The notes: generated by a model from the sequence alone, not told the origin. 64,000 bases of DNA from an uncultured Mesonia sp. (GCA_947499595.1 CANMOY010000001.1:310001-374000), one strand, 5' to 3'; positions 27,149 through 35,938 are shown, counted from the stretch's first letter. Made by a program: numbers and translations.

Positions 27149-29199
27149 GCTTTGTGTTTTTCTTTTAAATAGGCATAAATTTCAACCTGTGAACGTATTG
27201 GTTTTTCTCCTCTATCTCTGGTAACATACCTATTATCTTCCAAGTAATCTTGAATACGTGCTTTTTGATTATCTTGAAATTGTAAATTTAATATTTCACG
27301 TAGCTCCTTAAAAATAGATGCATCAATTATTGGTAAAAGTACTTCGATACGCCTATCTAAGTTACGCTCCATCCAATCTGCACTACCCATATACATTTTA
27401 GGATTCCCATTATTATGAAAAACATAAATTCTACCGTGTTCTAAATAATTATCAAGAATACTGGTTATATAAATATTTTCGCTAAGTCCTTTTACTCCTG
27501 CACGCAGACAAGTAAATCCGCGTACCAGCAACCTTACCTTTACACCGCTTTGGCTCGCTCTATAAAGTAAATTAATAATTTCTTGATCTTCAAGTGAATT
27601 TAGTTTAGCTTCTATTTTGGCTTCATTACCCGCCCGTGCGTTATCAATTTCTTGCAATATTAATTGCGTAAAGGTTCTGCGCGTGTTGAACGGAGAAATG
27701 AGTAGGTGATTCGCCCGGGGTATAATCAATTCTCCTTCAAGAACTTTAAATAATCTATCCAATTCTTTTGTGGCTTTTTCTTGAGCGGTAAAAATACCAT
27801 GATCACAATAGATTTTACTGGTTTCGCTATTAAAATTACCGGTACCTATGTAGGCATAGCGGCATTTCTCACCATTTTCAATTCGGTTGATTAGAAAAAC
27901 CTTAGAATGTACTTTAATTTTAGGATAACTATAAATCACCTTGGCTCCTAATTTTTCAAATTTTCGCCCCCAAATGATATTGTTTTCTTCGTCAAAACGT
28001 GCTTTAGCTTCAATAAAAACCGTAACCGTTATGCCATTTTTAATTGCTTTAATCAAAGAGCTGGTTAGTTTAGATTCATCGGCAACACGGTAAAGAGATA
28101 TTTTAATATCGGTAACCGATTGGTCTTGGGCGGCTTGTTCTAAGAATTCTTCAACTACAGTAAAATCCATATAAGGAAAATGAACCAAAACATCTTTGTT
28201 TTGCACCACTTTAAAGTAATCTTCCTGATTAAGAAAAGCTTTGTGCTTCAAAGGCTTTAATTTCTCTTTTTTTAAATTTAGCTTATTTTCAGGAATAGGA
28301 AAATCAAAGAAATCACTAAAGTTATGGTAACGGCCACCAGGCATTAGGTCTACTTTACCTAATTGAAGATGCTTACGCAAGGCTTTTAAGGGCTTTTGAG
28401 GAATGGTGGCATCGTAGAGTAGGCGAGTAGGTTGCCCATTGGTGCGTTGAGCTAAAGAATCATATATTTTTTCGGCTAATTCACCATCATATTTGTCTTC
28501 AATGTATAATTCAGCATCACGCGACATTTTTATTTCGTAAATCCCTTCAATTTGTTCTCCAGGGAATACCTCATTCATCTTCAATCTTATAATATCATCG
28601 ATAAACGTTATATAATAGCCTTTACTTTTATCATTAAAAACATAAAACCTACCGAAATCTGGAAAGGGTATATTGACAAGACCTGCGTTATTATCTCCCT
28701 TAAAATTTACAAAGAAATATATGGTGTCGTTTTCTAAGAAAACAGGCTTTTCTTCGTTAAAGGAAATAATTTGAGCAACTAATTTAGGTTTAAGTACGTT
28801 TTGAAACAGTAGCTTTGCTTCATTAGTTTGTTTTGGATTATAATCTTTCTCATTTAATAGAAATATTCCATTTTGAGCCAAATCGGGTATTATTTCATCG
28901 TGAAAAACTTCACCAAAATCGGCTTGCATGGTTTTAACCTTGGTTAAAATTTGCTTTACCTTTTTGTTGGGTTTAAAGACCAATTTTTTTCGTAAACTTT
29001 TCTCAACTTTTTTAATTTGGCGCAACTGAGAAACCCGAACTCTAAAATACTCATCTAAATTAGAGGAAAAAATCGCCAAAAACTTAATGCGTTCATATAA
29101 CGGATTCACACGGTCTTGGGCTTCTTGCAAAACGCGCTTATTAAAATTTAGCCAATCTAAGTCCCTGTGTTTATAATTTTCGTCGTGGCTTTCTTTCAT
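27145..29199 (-). CDS. ppk1: Polyphosphate kinase 1
   Basis: Reversibly polymerises the gamma-phosphate of ATP into polyphosphate. The 684-residue length is typical. It has the N-terminal helical domain (HRDLDWLNFNKRVLQEA), head domain, and two PLD-like catalytic domains. The autophosphorylated His lies in KIKVHSKVFLI with the following YIGTGNFN loop; the second is in YLEHGRIYVFHN. An ATP-binding aromatic/basic region is present (GGRYHNFSDF). The next gene overlaps by 4 bases and encodes a cytosolic binding protein. Polyphosphate serves stress, motility and phosphate storage. Confidence 0.97.
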   Translation of the reverse strand: MKESHDENYKHRDLDWLNFNKRVLQEAQDRVNPLYERIKFLAIFSSNLDEYFRVRVSQLRQIKKVEKSLRKKLVFKPNKKVKQILTKVKTMQADFGEVFHDEIIPDLAQNGIFLLNEKDYNPKQTNEAKLLFQNVLKPKLVAQIISFNEEKPVFLENDTIYFFVNFKGDNNAGLVNIPFPDFGRFYVFNDKSKGYYITFIDDIIRLKMNEVFPGEQIEGIYEIKMSRDAELYIEDKYDGELAEKIYDSLAQRTNGQPTRLLYDATIPQKPLKALRKHLQLGKVDLMPGGRYHNFSDFFDFPIPENKLNLKKEKLKPLKHKAFLNQEDYFKVVQNKDVLVHFPYMDFTVVEEFLEQAAQDQSVTDIKISLYRVADESKLTSSLIKAIKNGITVTVFIEAKARFDEENNIIWGRKFEKLGAKVIYSYPKIKVHSKVFLINRIENGEKCRYAYIGTGNFNSETSKIYCDHGIFTAQEKATKELDRLFKVLEGELIIPRANHLLISPFNTRRTFTQLILQEIDNARAGNEAKIEAKLNSLEDQEIINLLYRASQSGVKVRLLVRGFTCLRAGVKGLSENIYITSILDNYLEHGRIYVFHNNGNPKMYMGSADWMERNLDRRIEVLLPIIDASIFKELREILNLQFQDNQKARIQDYLEDNRYVTRDRGEKPIRSQVEIYAYLKEKHKA

Positions 29200-29213
29200 T
29201 TTTTGAATTTGCT

Positions 29214-29221
29214 CAAAACTA
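29214..29221 (-). promoter_or_regulatory. Predicted -7 box for ppk1
   Basis: Minus-strand TAGTTTTG matches TAnnTTTG and lies about 15 bases before the ATG at 29199, separating ppk1 transcription from the upstream nucleoside phosphorylase gene. No -33 box at standard spacing. Confidence 0.4.
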
Positions 29222-29260
29222 CTAATAAAAAGGAGGGGATATTTTTAATAGTATGTTAAA

Positions 29261-30142
29261 TCAGTTTAGTTTTACCAATTGGTTAAGCGTGTATAAAATA
29301 AGCTTATCTACACTTTCTTTGGGTTGTTCACTAAAATTACCCGTTGCCCTATTGGCTATTATTGCATTGATTGCTGCGGCTCTGTGGCCTAATATTTTAC
29401 TTAGCCCAAAAATGGCACTGGTTTCCATTTCAAGATTGGTGATTATTTCATTATCGCACTTGAATTCGACCAATTGATCTATAAAACTAGGATCCTGCAA
29501 TTTTGCGCGAAGCACACGTCCCTGCGGACCGTAAAACCCTACATTTGACCCTGTGATTCCCAATTTAATACCTTGGCCTTCAGCTAAAAGCTTTACAACC
29601 TGCTCATCGCCATCAATAATATACGGTTTAGGTTTACCCGGGTGAATTTTTAAGTGATTTTGGATGGCTTCCGTAAAGCTAGGATTAATTGCCTTGTCGC
29701 TTTCATAATAAAAAATCAAACCATCAAAACCCAATCCTTTTTCAGAAACAACAAAAGAATCAACTGGTATACTCTTTTGTATAGATCCAGAAGTACCAAT
29801 ACGCACAAAAGTCAATTGTTTATGTTCTGATTTAGGAGTACGCGTTTCTAGATTAATATTGGCAAGTGCATCGAGCTCATTGAGCACTATATCTATATTA
29901 TCTGTACCTATACCAGTAGATATAACGGTAAATCGTTTTCCTTTGTATGTGCCTGTTTTGGTGTGAAATTCTCGTTTATCAACGCAGTACTCTAGGTTAT
30001 CAAAATGCTTTGCTACTCGGTTAACCCGATTAGGATCACCTACCGTTATTATGGTATCGGCTATTTGATGGGGTAGTAAATTGAGGTGATAAACGCTACC
30101 ATCGGGATTTAAAATTAATTCACTTTCTTTAATTGCTTCCAT
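29261..30142 (-). CDS. Nucleoside phosphorylase (uridine phosphorylase-like)
   Basis: Cytosolic enzyme that phosphorolyses nucleosides to base and (deoxy)ribose-1-phosphate. The 293-residue protein belongs to the PNP_UDP_1 family. The phosphate-site GDPNR occurs near residue 35, RIGTSGS near 118, and the ribose-binding Glu-Met-Glu (NLEMETSAIFGLSKILG) near 240. The last is most like uridine phosphorylases, though purine specificity cannot be excluded. It follows the SUI1-type gene by 12 bases in a minus-strand operon that starts with an Fe(II) dioxygenase. Confidence 0.9.
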   Translation of the reverse strand: MEAIKESELILNPDGSVYHLNLLPHQIADTIITVGDPNRVNRVAKHFDNLEYCVDKREFHTKTGTYKGKRFTVISTGIGTDNIDIVLNELDALANINLETRTPKSEHKQLTFVRIGTSGSIQKSIPVDSFVVSEKGLGFDGLIFYYESDKAINPSFTEAIQNHLKIHPGKPKPYIIDGDEQVVKLLAEGQGIKLGITGSNVGFYGPQGRVLRAKLQDPSFIDQLVEFKCDNEIITNLEMETSAIFGLSKILGHRAAAINAIIANRATGNFSEQPKESVDKLILYTLNQLVKLN

Positions 30143-30154
30143 TTTAATTCTTTA

Positions 30155-30487
30155 TTATCCGCCTACGCGCTTTACATTAAACCCCCTTTGTTTAAGTGAT
30201 TCCATGATTTGAGGTCGGTAATCACCTTGTATAATAATTTCTTCATTTTTAAAAGAGCCGCCTACACCCAGTTGAGTTTTTAGCTCTTTTGCTAATTGCT
30301 TAAAGTCTTCTTGTGCTCCAGTATACCCCGAGATAATGGTAACAGGTTTGCCTTTTCTTTTTTCATATTTACACAATAATGGCTCTTCTTGAAGCCACAA
30401 ACCATCAGGCTCTTCTTTAGGCTCATCATCATTTTTCTCGGGTTGATGATCGGGGAATAATTTTTTTAATTGATCTTCTAAATCCAT
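30155..30487 (-). CDS. SUI1/YciH-family translation factor-like protein
   Basis: Protein of 110 residues. The N-terminal third is acidic and probably flexible (EKNDDEPKEEPDG). The C-terminal 70 residues form a SUI1 (eIF1-like) domain with GKPVTIISGY, LGVGGSFKNEEIIIQGD and a terminal RGFNVKRVGG. In E. coli, YciH modulates initiation fidelity; the role here is inferred from the fold. It starts 2 bases after the dioxygenase stop and is followed by the nucleoside phosphorylase gene. Confidence 0.9.
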   Translation of the reverse strand: MDLEDQLKKLFPDHQPEKNDDEPKEEPDGLWLQEEPLLCKYEKRKGKPVTIISGYTGAQEDFKQLAKELKTQLGVGGSFKNEEIIIQGDYRPQIMESLKQRGFNVKRVGG

Positions 30488-30489
30488 AT

Positions 30490-31449
30490 TTATTTTTTAT
30501 CAATAAGACCAATTTCAACTAAGCGTTGGTGTAAAAACTCACCAGCGGTAATATCTTCGTACTGCTTAGGATTATCTTCATTCACACATTCCTCCAGGCA
30601 ATTTAGCTTCATGCTACTTTTAGGATGCATAAAAAAGGGAATTGAGTATCTTGGTTTGTCCCATTCTTCTTTAGGCGGATTAATAACTCGGTGAATAGTT
30701 GAGCGCAACTTGTTATTGGTATGGCGTTCTAGCATATCACCAACATTTATCACTAATTCATCCTCTTTAGGTATTGCGTCTATCCATTGTCCATCTTTTC
30801 TTAAAACTTGTAAGCCACCTGTAGAAGCACCCATTAACAGCGTAATTAAGTTAATATCACCATGGGCACCTGCTCTTACTGCACCCTTTGGTTCACTTGT
30901 AATAGGCGGATAGTGAATAGGTCTTAAAATACTATTTCCATCCTGTACCCATTGGTCAAAATAATGCTCGTCTAACCCGATGTATAAAGCCAAGGCTCTA
31001 AGTACATAAATACCAGTTTTTTCAAGCATTCTATAAGCTTCCATTCCGGTTTTATTAAAATCTTGTAATTCTTTCACTTCTACATTTTCAGGATACTCTT
31101 CTTCTAACTGGTCAGGATCTGTTGGCTCTTGCCCAAAATGCCAAAACTCTTTTAAATCGCCTTCTTTTTTACCTTTAGCATGCTCCTTTCCAAAAGATAT
31201 ATACCCGCGTTGGCCGCCTAAACCTTCAATCTCATATTTCTGTTTTACCGCTAAAGGCAGATCAAAAAATGCTTTAACTTCTTTGTAAAGTTCTTTTACT
31301 AAATCATCGCTAAGAAAATGATTACTTAAAGAAACAAAGCCTATTTCTTCATAAGCTTTACCTATTTCCTGAACAAATTTTTCTTTCCTTTTAGGATCAT
31401 CACTGATGAAATCTGCCAAATTAACGCTAGGTATATTCGTGTATGCCAT
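30490..31449 (-). CDS. Isopenicillin-N-synthase-family 2-oxoglutarate/Fe(II) dioxygenase
   Basis: Non-haem iron oxygenase of 319 residues. The facial triad is intact: His196 and Asp198 (AHGDIN) and His253 (STIHRVINPP). The Arg267-x-Ser269 pair (RYSIPFF) would bind the 2-oxoglutarate carboxylate. The DIOX_N region is at the N-terminus (IPSVNLADF). I take ATG 31449 as start; an upstream in-frame ATG at 31476 falls inside the predicted -7 box. It heads a three-gene operon. The substrate is unknown; the family includes hydroxylases of amino acids and nucleobases, and the nucleoside phosphorylase downstream is at best a weak hint. Confidence 0.9.
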   Translation of the reverse strand: MAYTNIPSVNLADFISDDPKRKEKFVQEIGKAYEEIGFVSLSNHFLSDDLVKELYKEVKAFFDLPLAVKQKYEIEGLGGQRGYISFGKEHAKGKKEGDLKEFWHFGQEPTDPDQLEEEYPENVEVKELQDFNKTGMEAYRMLEKTGIYVLRALALYIGLDEHYFDQWVQDGNSILRPIHYPPITSEPKGAVRAGAHGDINLITLLMGASTGGLQVLRKDGQWIDAIPKEDELVINVGDMLERHTNNKLRSTIHRVINPPKEEWDKPRYSIPFFMHPKSSMKLNCLEECVNEDNPKQYEDITAGEFLHQRLVEIGLIDKK

Positions 31450-31475
31450 GATTATTCTATTTAAAAATGAATACA

Positions 31476-31483
31476 CAAATATA
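31476..31483 (-). promoter_or_regulatory. Predicted -7 box for the dioxygenase operon
   Basis: Minus-strand TATATTTG matches TAnnTTTG, about 27 bases before the ATG at 31449. Its position makes the upstream ATG at 31476 an unlikely start. Confidence 0.47.
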
Positions 31484-31553
31484 TTAAAATTATAAGGATA
31501 AAAAGGCGAGATAATTAATTTGGAAGAAACCTAGCAACTTTCAAATATCTTTA

Positions 31554-31561
31554 TAAATTTG
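31554..31561 (+). promoter_or_regulatory. Predicted -7 box for the E1 fusion gene
   Basis: TAAATTTG matches TAnnTTTG, about 38 bases before the ATG at 31599. No good -33 TTTG is seen. Confidence 0.42.
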
Positions 31562-31598
31562 ATATTGATTTTTTAAAAAGAATTTTACGAAATAATAT

Positions 31599-33578
31599 AT
31601 GGATTTTTCAAATCATAATCTCACTCCTGATGAGCTTAAAAAGCTTTATGTTAAAATGCTAAAGCCAAGGCTGATAGAGGAAAAAATGCTTATTTTATTA
31701 AGGCAAGGCAAAATATCAAAATGGTTTAGCGGTATTGGTCAAGAAGCTATCTCTGTTGGCGTTACGCTAAGTTTAAAGCAAGATGAATATATTTTACCTA
31801 TGCATAGAAATCTTGGCGTCTTTACTTCTAAAGAAGTGCCCTTAAAACGATTATTTGCACAATGGCAAGGTAAGGCTAGTGGGTTTACCAAAGGGAGAGA
31901 TCGCAGTTTTCATTTTGGCACGCAAGAGTATAAAATTATTGGAATGATTTCTCATTTAGGGCCGCAATTAGGCGTAGCCGATGGTATTGCACTAGCACAT
32001 AAAATAAGAAAAGAGCAGAAGGTTACAGCCGTATTTACTGGAGAAGGAGCCACCAGTGAGGGTGATTTTCACGAAGCATTAAACATTGCCTCAGTTTGGA
32101 GTTTGCCCGTTTTGTTTTGTATAGAAAATAATGGCTACGGACTATCTACGCCTGTTGCAGAACAATATAATTGTAAAGATTTAGCTGACCGCGGAATAGG
32201 TTACGGAATGGAATCTCATATTATTGATGGAAACAATATTATTGAAGTTTATACGCAAGTTTCAGCTTTAGCTGAAAGCATCCGTAAAAACCCCAGACCA
32301 GTATTATTAGAATTTAAGACTTTTAGAATGCGCGGTCACGAAGAAGCTAGTGGCACCAAATACGTACCGAAATCTTTAATGGATGCGTGGTCTAAGAAAG
32401 ATCCCATCGAGAACTTTAAAACCTATTTACTTAAAACCGGTGTTTTAAACCAACAAGAAATTGAACATCAAGAAGATCTTATTAAAGCCGAAATTAATCA
32501 GCATCTTGAAATTGCAAATGCAGAAGCGCCAATTCAATCAACAATTGATAATGAGTTAGCAGATGTCTTTGCAGCCCACGATTCCAATATTACAGCACCC
32601 AAGACCAATATTAAAGAAGAAATGCGCTTTGTAGATGCCATTTCATTAGGTTTGAAACAAAGTATGCAAAAATATGAAAACAGCATTATCATGGGGCAAG
32701 ATATTGCCGATTATGGAGGTGTTTTTAAAATAACCGAAGGCTTTTTACAATTATTTGGTAAAGATCGGGTACGCAATACGCCTATTTGTGAATCAGGAAT
32801 TGTAAGTACGGCAATGGGATTATCTATAAATGGTTATAAGAGTATAGTTGAAATGCAATTTGCAGATTTTGTAAGTTCAGGATTTAATCCCATTGTAAAT
32901 TATTTGGCTAAGGTTAATTATAGGTGGCAACAAAATGCAGATGTTGTTATACGTATGCCTTGCGGCGCAGGTGTAGGTGCCGGACCTTTTCATAGTCAAA
33001 CCAACGAAGCTTGGTTCACCAAAACTCCAGGTTTAAAAGTTATTTATCCGGCCTTCCCTTACGATGCCAAAGGCCTTCTGGCGGCGGCTATCGAAGACCC
33101 TAACCCGGTAATGTTTTTTGAACACAAGGCGTTGTATCGCAGTATTCGTCAAGAAGTTCCGACAGATTATTATAGCTTACCCATAGGAGAAGCCTCTGTT
33201 TTAACAAATGGGGATGATGTAAGTATCATAACCTTTGGTGCTGGTGTTCACTGGGCTATTGAATGCCTAGATAAAATGAAGAACCTTTCGGCGGATTTAA
33301 TTGATTTACGTTGTTTGCAACCATTAGATTGGAATACCATTTTTGAATCTGTCAAGAAAACAGGAAAAGTTCTAATTTTACAAGAAGACACTAAGTTTGG
33401 AGGTATAGCATCAGATATTTCGGCAACTATAACAGAAAATTGCTTTGAATATTTAGACGCACCTATTGCTAGAGTTGCAGGTTTAGACACTCCTGTCCCG
33501 TTTGCGAGCGAATTAGAAGAGAATTTCTTAGCTAAAAAAAGATTAGTAGAAAGCCTTGAAAAACTAATTGCTTATTAA
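31599..33578 (+). CDS. 2-oxoacid dehydrogenase E1, fused alpha and beta subunits
   Basis: Thiamine-diphosphate enzyme that decarboxylates a 2-oxoacid and acylates the lipoyl domain of E2, probably a branched-chain 2-oxoacid dehydrogenase. The 659-residue protein joins E1-alpha (about 1-320; TPP motif in GEGATSEGDFHEALNIASVW, ending NNGYG) and E1-beta (about 335-659; MGQDIADYGGVF, QFADF and FHSQTNEAWF). Separate subunits are usual in other phyla, but the fusion is common in Bacteroidota. No E2 or E3 gene is adjacent. The branched-chain assignment is from resemblance and is less certain than the E1 call. Confidence 0.93.
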   Translation: MDFSNHNLTPDELKKLYVKMLKPRLIEEKMLILLRQGKISKWFSGIGQEAISVGVTLSLKQDEYILPMHRNLGVFTSKEVPLKRLFAQWQGKASGFTKGRDRSFHFGTQEYKIIGMISHLGPQLGVADGIALAHKIRKEQKVTAVFTGEGATSEGDFHEALNIASVWSLPVLFCIENNGYGLSTPVAEQYNCKDLADRGIGYGMESHIIDGNNIIEVYTQVSALAESIRKNPRPVLLEFKTFRMRGHEEASGTKYVPKSLMDAWSKKDPIENFKTYLLKTGVLNQQEIEHQEDLIKAEINQHLEIANAEAPIQSTIDNELADVFAAHDSNITAPKTNIKEEMRFVDAISLGLKQSMQKYENSIIMGQDIADYGGVFKITEGFLQLFGKDRVRNTPICESGIVSTAMGLSINGYKSIVEMQFADFVSSGFNPIVNYLAKVNYRWQQNADVVIRMPCGAGVGAGPFHSQTNEAWFTKTPGLKVIYPAFPYDAKGLLAAAIEDPNPVMFFEHKALYRSIRQEVPTDYYSLPIGEASVLTNGDDVSIITFGAGVHWAIECLDKMKNLSADLIDLRCLQPLDWNTIFESVKKTGKVLILQEDTKFGGIASDISATITENCFEYLDAPIARVAGLDTPVPFASELEENFLAKKRLVESLEKLIAY

Positions 33579-33642
33579 TAGCATTTTAACAAATTATAGT
33601 TAAAAAATATTAATTTATTAGAAGCCATTAGCAGCTTAGGGT

Positions 33643-33650
33643 ATATTTGG
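33643..33650 (+). promoter_or_regulatory. Predicted -7 box for the lipoprotein/OmpA pair
   Basis: TATATTTG matches TAnnTTTG. Transcription should begin near 33655, after the in-frame TTG at 33652, so ATG 33673 is the likely start. Confidence 0.47.
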
Positions 33651-33672
33651 ATTGAACCAAATAAATATTAAT

Positions 33673-34158
33673 ATGAACAGAATTGTAATTTTGCTTTTTT
33701 CTGTTTTGCTTCTTCAAGCCTGTGGTACAACCAAGGTAGAACGTCAAGCAGAACGAACCTTTAAAGGAGATTGGACATTAACCGATATCAGTTATCCAGG
33801 AAGTTCAGGATTCGTAGATGTCAACCTTTTTCAAGACGCTAAAGCCAATTGCTTTAGAGGCTCAAGTTGGTCTTTTGTTTCAAACAACAATCAAGGACAA
33901 TATAGTTTATCAGGAACTAATTGTGAACAAGATATAAGAGAAATTGTTTGGACGGTTGAAGAAACCGATAAAAATACAGGACTATACTATTTTACACTAA
34001 AGGTTTTAAAAGACGGACAAAAAGCAAGGTTTGTTAAAACCGGATTTAAGCTTCGTCTAACGCAATTATCTGAAAGTAATATGACTTGGGAGCAAACGGT
34101 TTCTTTTGAAGGCAAACCTTTTGTAATTCGCATGGATTTTATAAAAAACAATTATTAA
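33673..34158 (+). CDS. Lipocalin-like lipoprotein
   Basis: Protein of 161 residues with a lipoprotein signal peptide and lipobox LQAC, Cys around residue 17. The rest is beta-rich and starts with FKGDWTLTDISYPG, like the lipocalin-type domains common in Bacteroidota. Two further cysteines (ANCFRG and GTNCEQD) may form a disulfide. The ligand is unknown. The OmpA-family lipoprotein gene follows after 11 bases, so the two probably act at the outer membrane together. Confidence 0.8.
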   Translation: MNRIVILLFSVLLLQACGTTKVERQAERTFKGDWTLTDISYPGSSGFVDVNLFQDAKANCFRGSSWSFVSNNNQGQYSLSGTNCEQDIREIVWTVEETDKNTGLYYFTLKVLKDGQKARFVKTGFKLRLTQLSESNMTWEQTVSFEGKPFVIRMDFIKNNY

Positions 34159-34169
34159 AAAAACGTATT

Positions 34170-34865
34170 ATGAAAAAATATAGAAATCAATCGCTTGCTA
34201 TTTTATTGTCAACTACATTTATTTTTACTGGATGTGACGCAATTCAAAACGCAAATAACACACAAAAAGGAGGTGCCGCTGGTGCTGCAGGTGGAGCTGT
34301 AATAGGTGGGATAATCGGAAATAACGTAGGAGATGGAAATAATACCGCACTAGGGGCCATAATTGGTGGTGTTGTAGGTGGCGCAGCCGGTGCATATATC
34401 GGAAATAGAATGGATAAGCAAGCTCAAGAAATTGAGCAGCAAGTTCCAGGAGCAGAGGTTACCCGTGTAGGAGAGGGAATAAGTGTAACTTTTGATGAAA
34501 ATAGCGGTGTTTATTTTGCTACCAATAAAAGTAACATTAATGAGAAGTCTAGAGAAACACTAGCTAAGCTAACCGAAATATTTAAAGAATATCCCAACAC
34601 TAATATTTTGGTTGAAGGACATACCGATAATACTGGAAGAGCAGAATACAATATGGGTCTATCTAAGGAAAGAGCTATGTCTGTTACCAACTATTTAACT
34701 TCTAAAGGCTTATCATCTTCGCGTTTTACTACAAAATGGTACGGCGAGGAGCAACCAAAATATGATAATTCTACTGTAGAAGGGAGAGCTAAAAACAGAC
34801 GGGTAGAAATAGCAATTGTTGCCAATGAGGAGTTAAAAGAAGAAGCTAAAAAACAAGCAGAATAA
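34170..34865 (+). CDS. OmpA-family lipoprotein with glycine zipper (YiaD-like)
   Basis: Protein of 231 residues. The lipobox FTGC (Cys about 22) is followed by a glycine-zipper region (about 35-80: GGAAGAAGGAVIGGIIG and a second repeat) that likely inserts in or packs against the membrane. The C-terminal OmpA domain (about 105-220) has the peptidoglycan-binding signature NILVEGHTDNTG and NRRVEIAI. It anchors the outer membrane to peptidoglycan. The layout matches E. coli YiaD. It ends just before a long palindromic terminator. Confidence 0.92.
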   Translation: MKKYRNQSLAILLSTTFIFTGCDAIQNANNTQKGGAAGAAGGAVIGGIIGNNVGDGNNTALGAIIGGVVGGAAGAYIGNRMDKQAQEIEQQVPGAEVTRVGEGISVTFDENSGVYFATNKSNINEKSRETLAKLTEIFKEYPNTNILVEGHTDNTGRAEYNMGLSKERAMSVTNYLTSKGLSSSRFTTKWYGEEQPKYDNSTVEGRAKNRRVEIAIVANEELKEEAKKQAE

Positions 34866-34872
34866 TCTTGAG

Positions 34873-34927
34873 ATATTGACAAAAAAAAAGTCTTCGCAAT
34901 TTGCGAAGACTTTTTTTTTGTCAATAT
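34873..34927. terminator. Long perfect-palindrome bidirectional terminator
   Basis: Two perfectly complementary 27-base arms (34873-34899 and 34901-34927) around one unpaired T at 34900. The GC core is GTCTTCGCAA, flanked by nine A or nine T. It lies between the convergent ompA-type gene and hpf, 5 bases from the hpf stop, and should stop transcription from both sides. Confidence 0.93.
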
Positions 34928-34931
34928 ATAT

Positions 34932-35237
34932 CTAATGATGAGTTGCCATTTTTTCTTTCTTCTTTTGCAATTGTCTCTTTACATCATTCACACATTCGCT
35001 AATGGCCATTTCAAAATTTTCTTCATTTGCCGATGCAAAAATTAATGGTCCAGGTAAGCTGACCTTAATCTCGCAAATTCTACCTTTTTCATTTGTTGTT
35101 GAATTTTCAGTTTTAAAATATACTTCGGCTCCAACAATAAAGTCAAATCTTGTTTTTAGTTTATCTAATTTGTCTTTTATAACTTGTTCTAATCTGTCGC
35201 TCGCTTTAACGTGAACATAATTGAAATTGATATCCAT
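34932..35237 (-). CDS. hpf: Ribosome hibernation factor, short HPF/RaiA type
   Basis: Protein of 101 residues of the ribosome-associated sigma-54 modulation/HPF family. It binds the decoding centre of the 30S subunit when growth slows. The beta-alpha-beta-beta-beta-alpha layout is visible: MDINFNYVHVKASDRLEQVIKDKL, then AEVYFKTENSTTNEKGRICEIKVSL, and the basic C-terminal helix KRQLQKKKEK. The short length means it lacks the dimerising domain of long HPF, so 100S formation would need another factor. Confidence 0.93.
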   Translation of the reverse strand: MDINFNYVHVKASDRLEQVIKDKLDKLKTRFDFIVGAEVYFKTENSTTNEKGRICEIKVSLPGPLIFASANEENFEMAISECVNDVKRQLQKKKEKMATHH

Positions 35238-35332
35238 ATTGCTATTTATTTTAAATTTATTCTAAGATACGTTTTACCTCAGAAATTTCCTATTTTTTAA
35301 CTACTATTAATACTGATTTTTATCAGCATTTG

Positions 35333-35761
35333 CTATCGGTTTTCATTCGATTTTATAGCTTTTTTCTCAAATCCCTTTGAATCAGAACTAAAGAGTTTGG
35401 TTATATCTGCTGTTTTTGTAGCCTGTAGCGCTTGGTTACCACGAATAGCTATGGGATACACTAAAGTTTCAGGATGCTTATTCAAAATTTTAATTGCATC
35501 GTGCTGATCTAAATTAGGTTGAGAATCGCCATAGATTTCCTTAAAAACAGGATGCTCTTGATTTATCATTTCTGCCAATGACTTATTTAAAAGTTTACTC
35601 ACTTCAACCCATTCTGTATCCGAGATATTATTTTTTTTTAGGTTTATGCTTAACACTTTTATTTCTGCCGCTTGTGCTGTAGCAAAACACTGTTTTCCTA
35701 ATTCAATATCTGGATGATAAAGCAAGACCATTTGCCTGTCATCTCTTGCTAGTAATGCCAT
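35333..35761 (-). CDS. ArsC/Spx-fold protein without the catalytic cysteine
   Basis: Protein of 142 residues resembling arsenate-reductase/Spx proteins. The second half matches well: VFKEIYGDS, then a helix, then ILNKHPETLVYPIAIRGNQAL, comparable to the conserved HPxLIxRPIVxRG segment. At the N-terminus, where ArsC has Y-H-N-x-R-C, this protein has YHPDIELGKQ with no cysteine. The only Cys (GKQCFATAQ) is several residues later. It is therefore probably not an arsenate reductase. It may bind a partner, like Spx, but this is inference. Confidence 0.75.
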   Translation of the reverse strand: MALLARDDRQMVLLYHPDIELGKQCFATAQAAEIKVLSINLKKNNISDTEWVEVSKLLNKSLAEMINQEHPVFKEIYGDSQPNLDQHDAIKILNKHPETLVYPIAIRGNQALQATKTADITKLFSSDSKGFEKKAIKSNENR

Positions 35762-35917
35762 AGTTTTATTTTTAAAGTTAATAGAATAGAAAGTAACTAT
35801 TTTTAAACTTATTTACCTAATGCTTTATAATAGCTTTAAGAAAAATGATAGATATTTTAACGCATTAAATATATCTTGATATCAAGAAATTAATATCTCA
35901 TTGTCAAATAATTAAAA

Positions 35918-35925
35918 TACCTTTG
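35918..35925 (+). promoter_or_regulatory. Predicted -7 box for the DEAD-box helicase gene
   Basis: TACCTTTG matches TAnnTTTG and lies 13 bases before the ATG at 35939, implying a very short leader. A TTG at 35901-35903 is too near to be a standard -33 box. Confidence 0.5.
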
Positions 35926-35938
35926 CAAAAAATTACAG

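Noticed and set aside
33652-33672. Upstream TTG start for the lipocalin-like lipoprotein
   Set aside because: It would extend the signal peptide with polar residues and lies at or before the predicted transcription start.
34170-34865. Glycine-rich repeats as a mobile or repetitive DNA element
   Set aside because: They encode the glycine zipper of a YiaD-like lipoprotein, which is a normal feature of that family.
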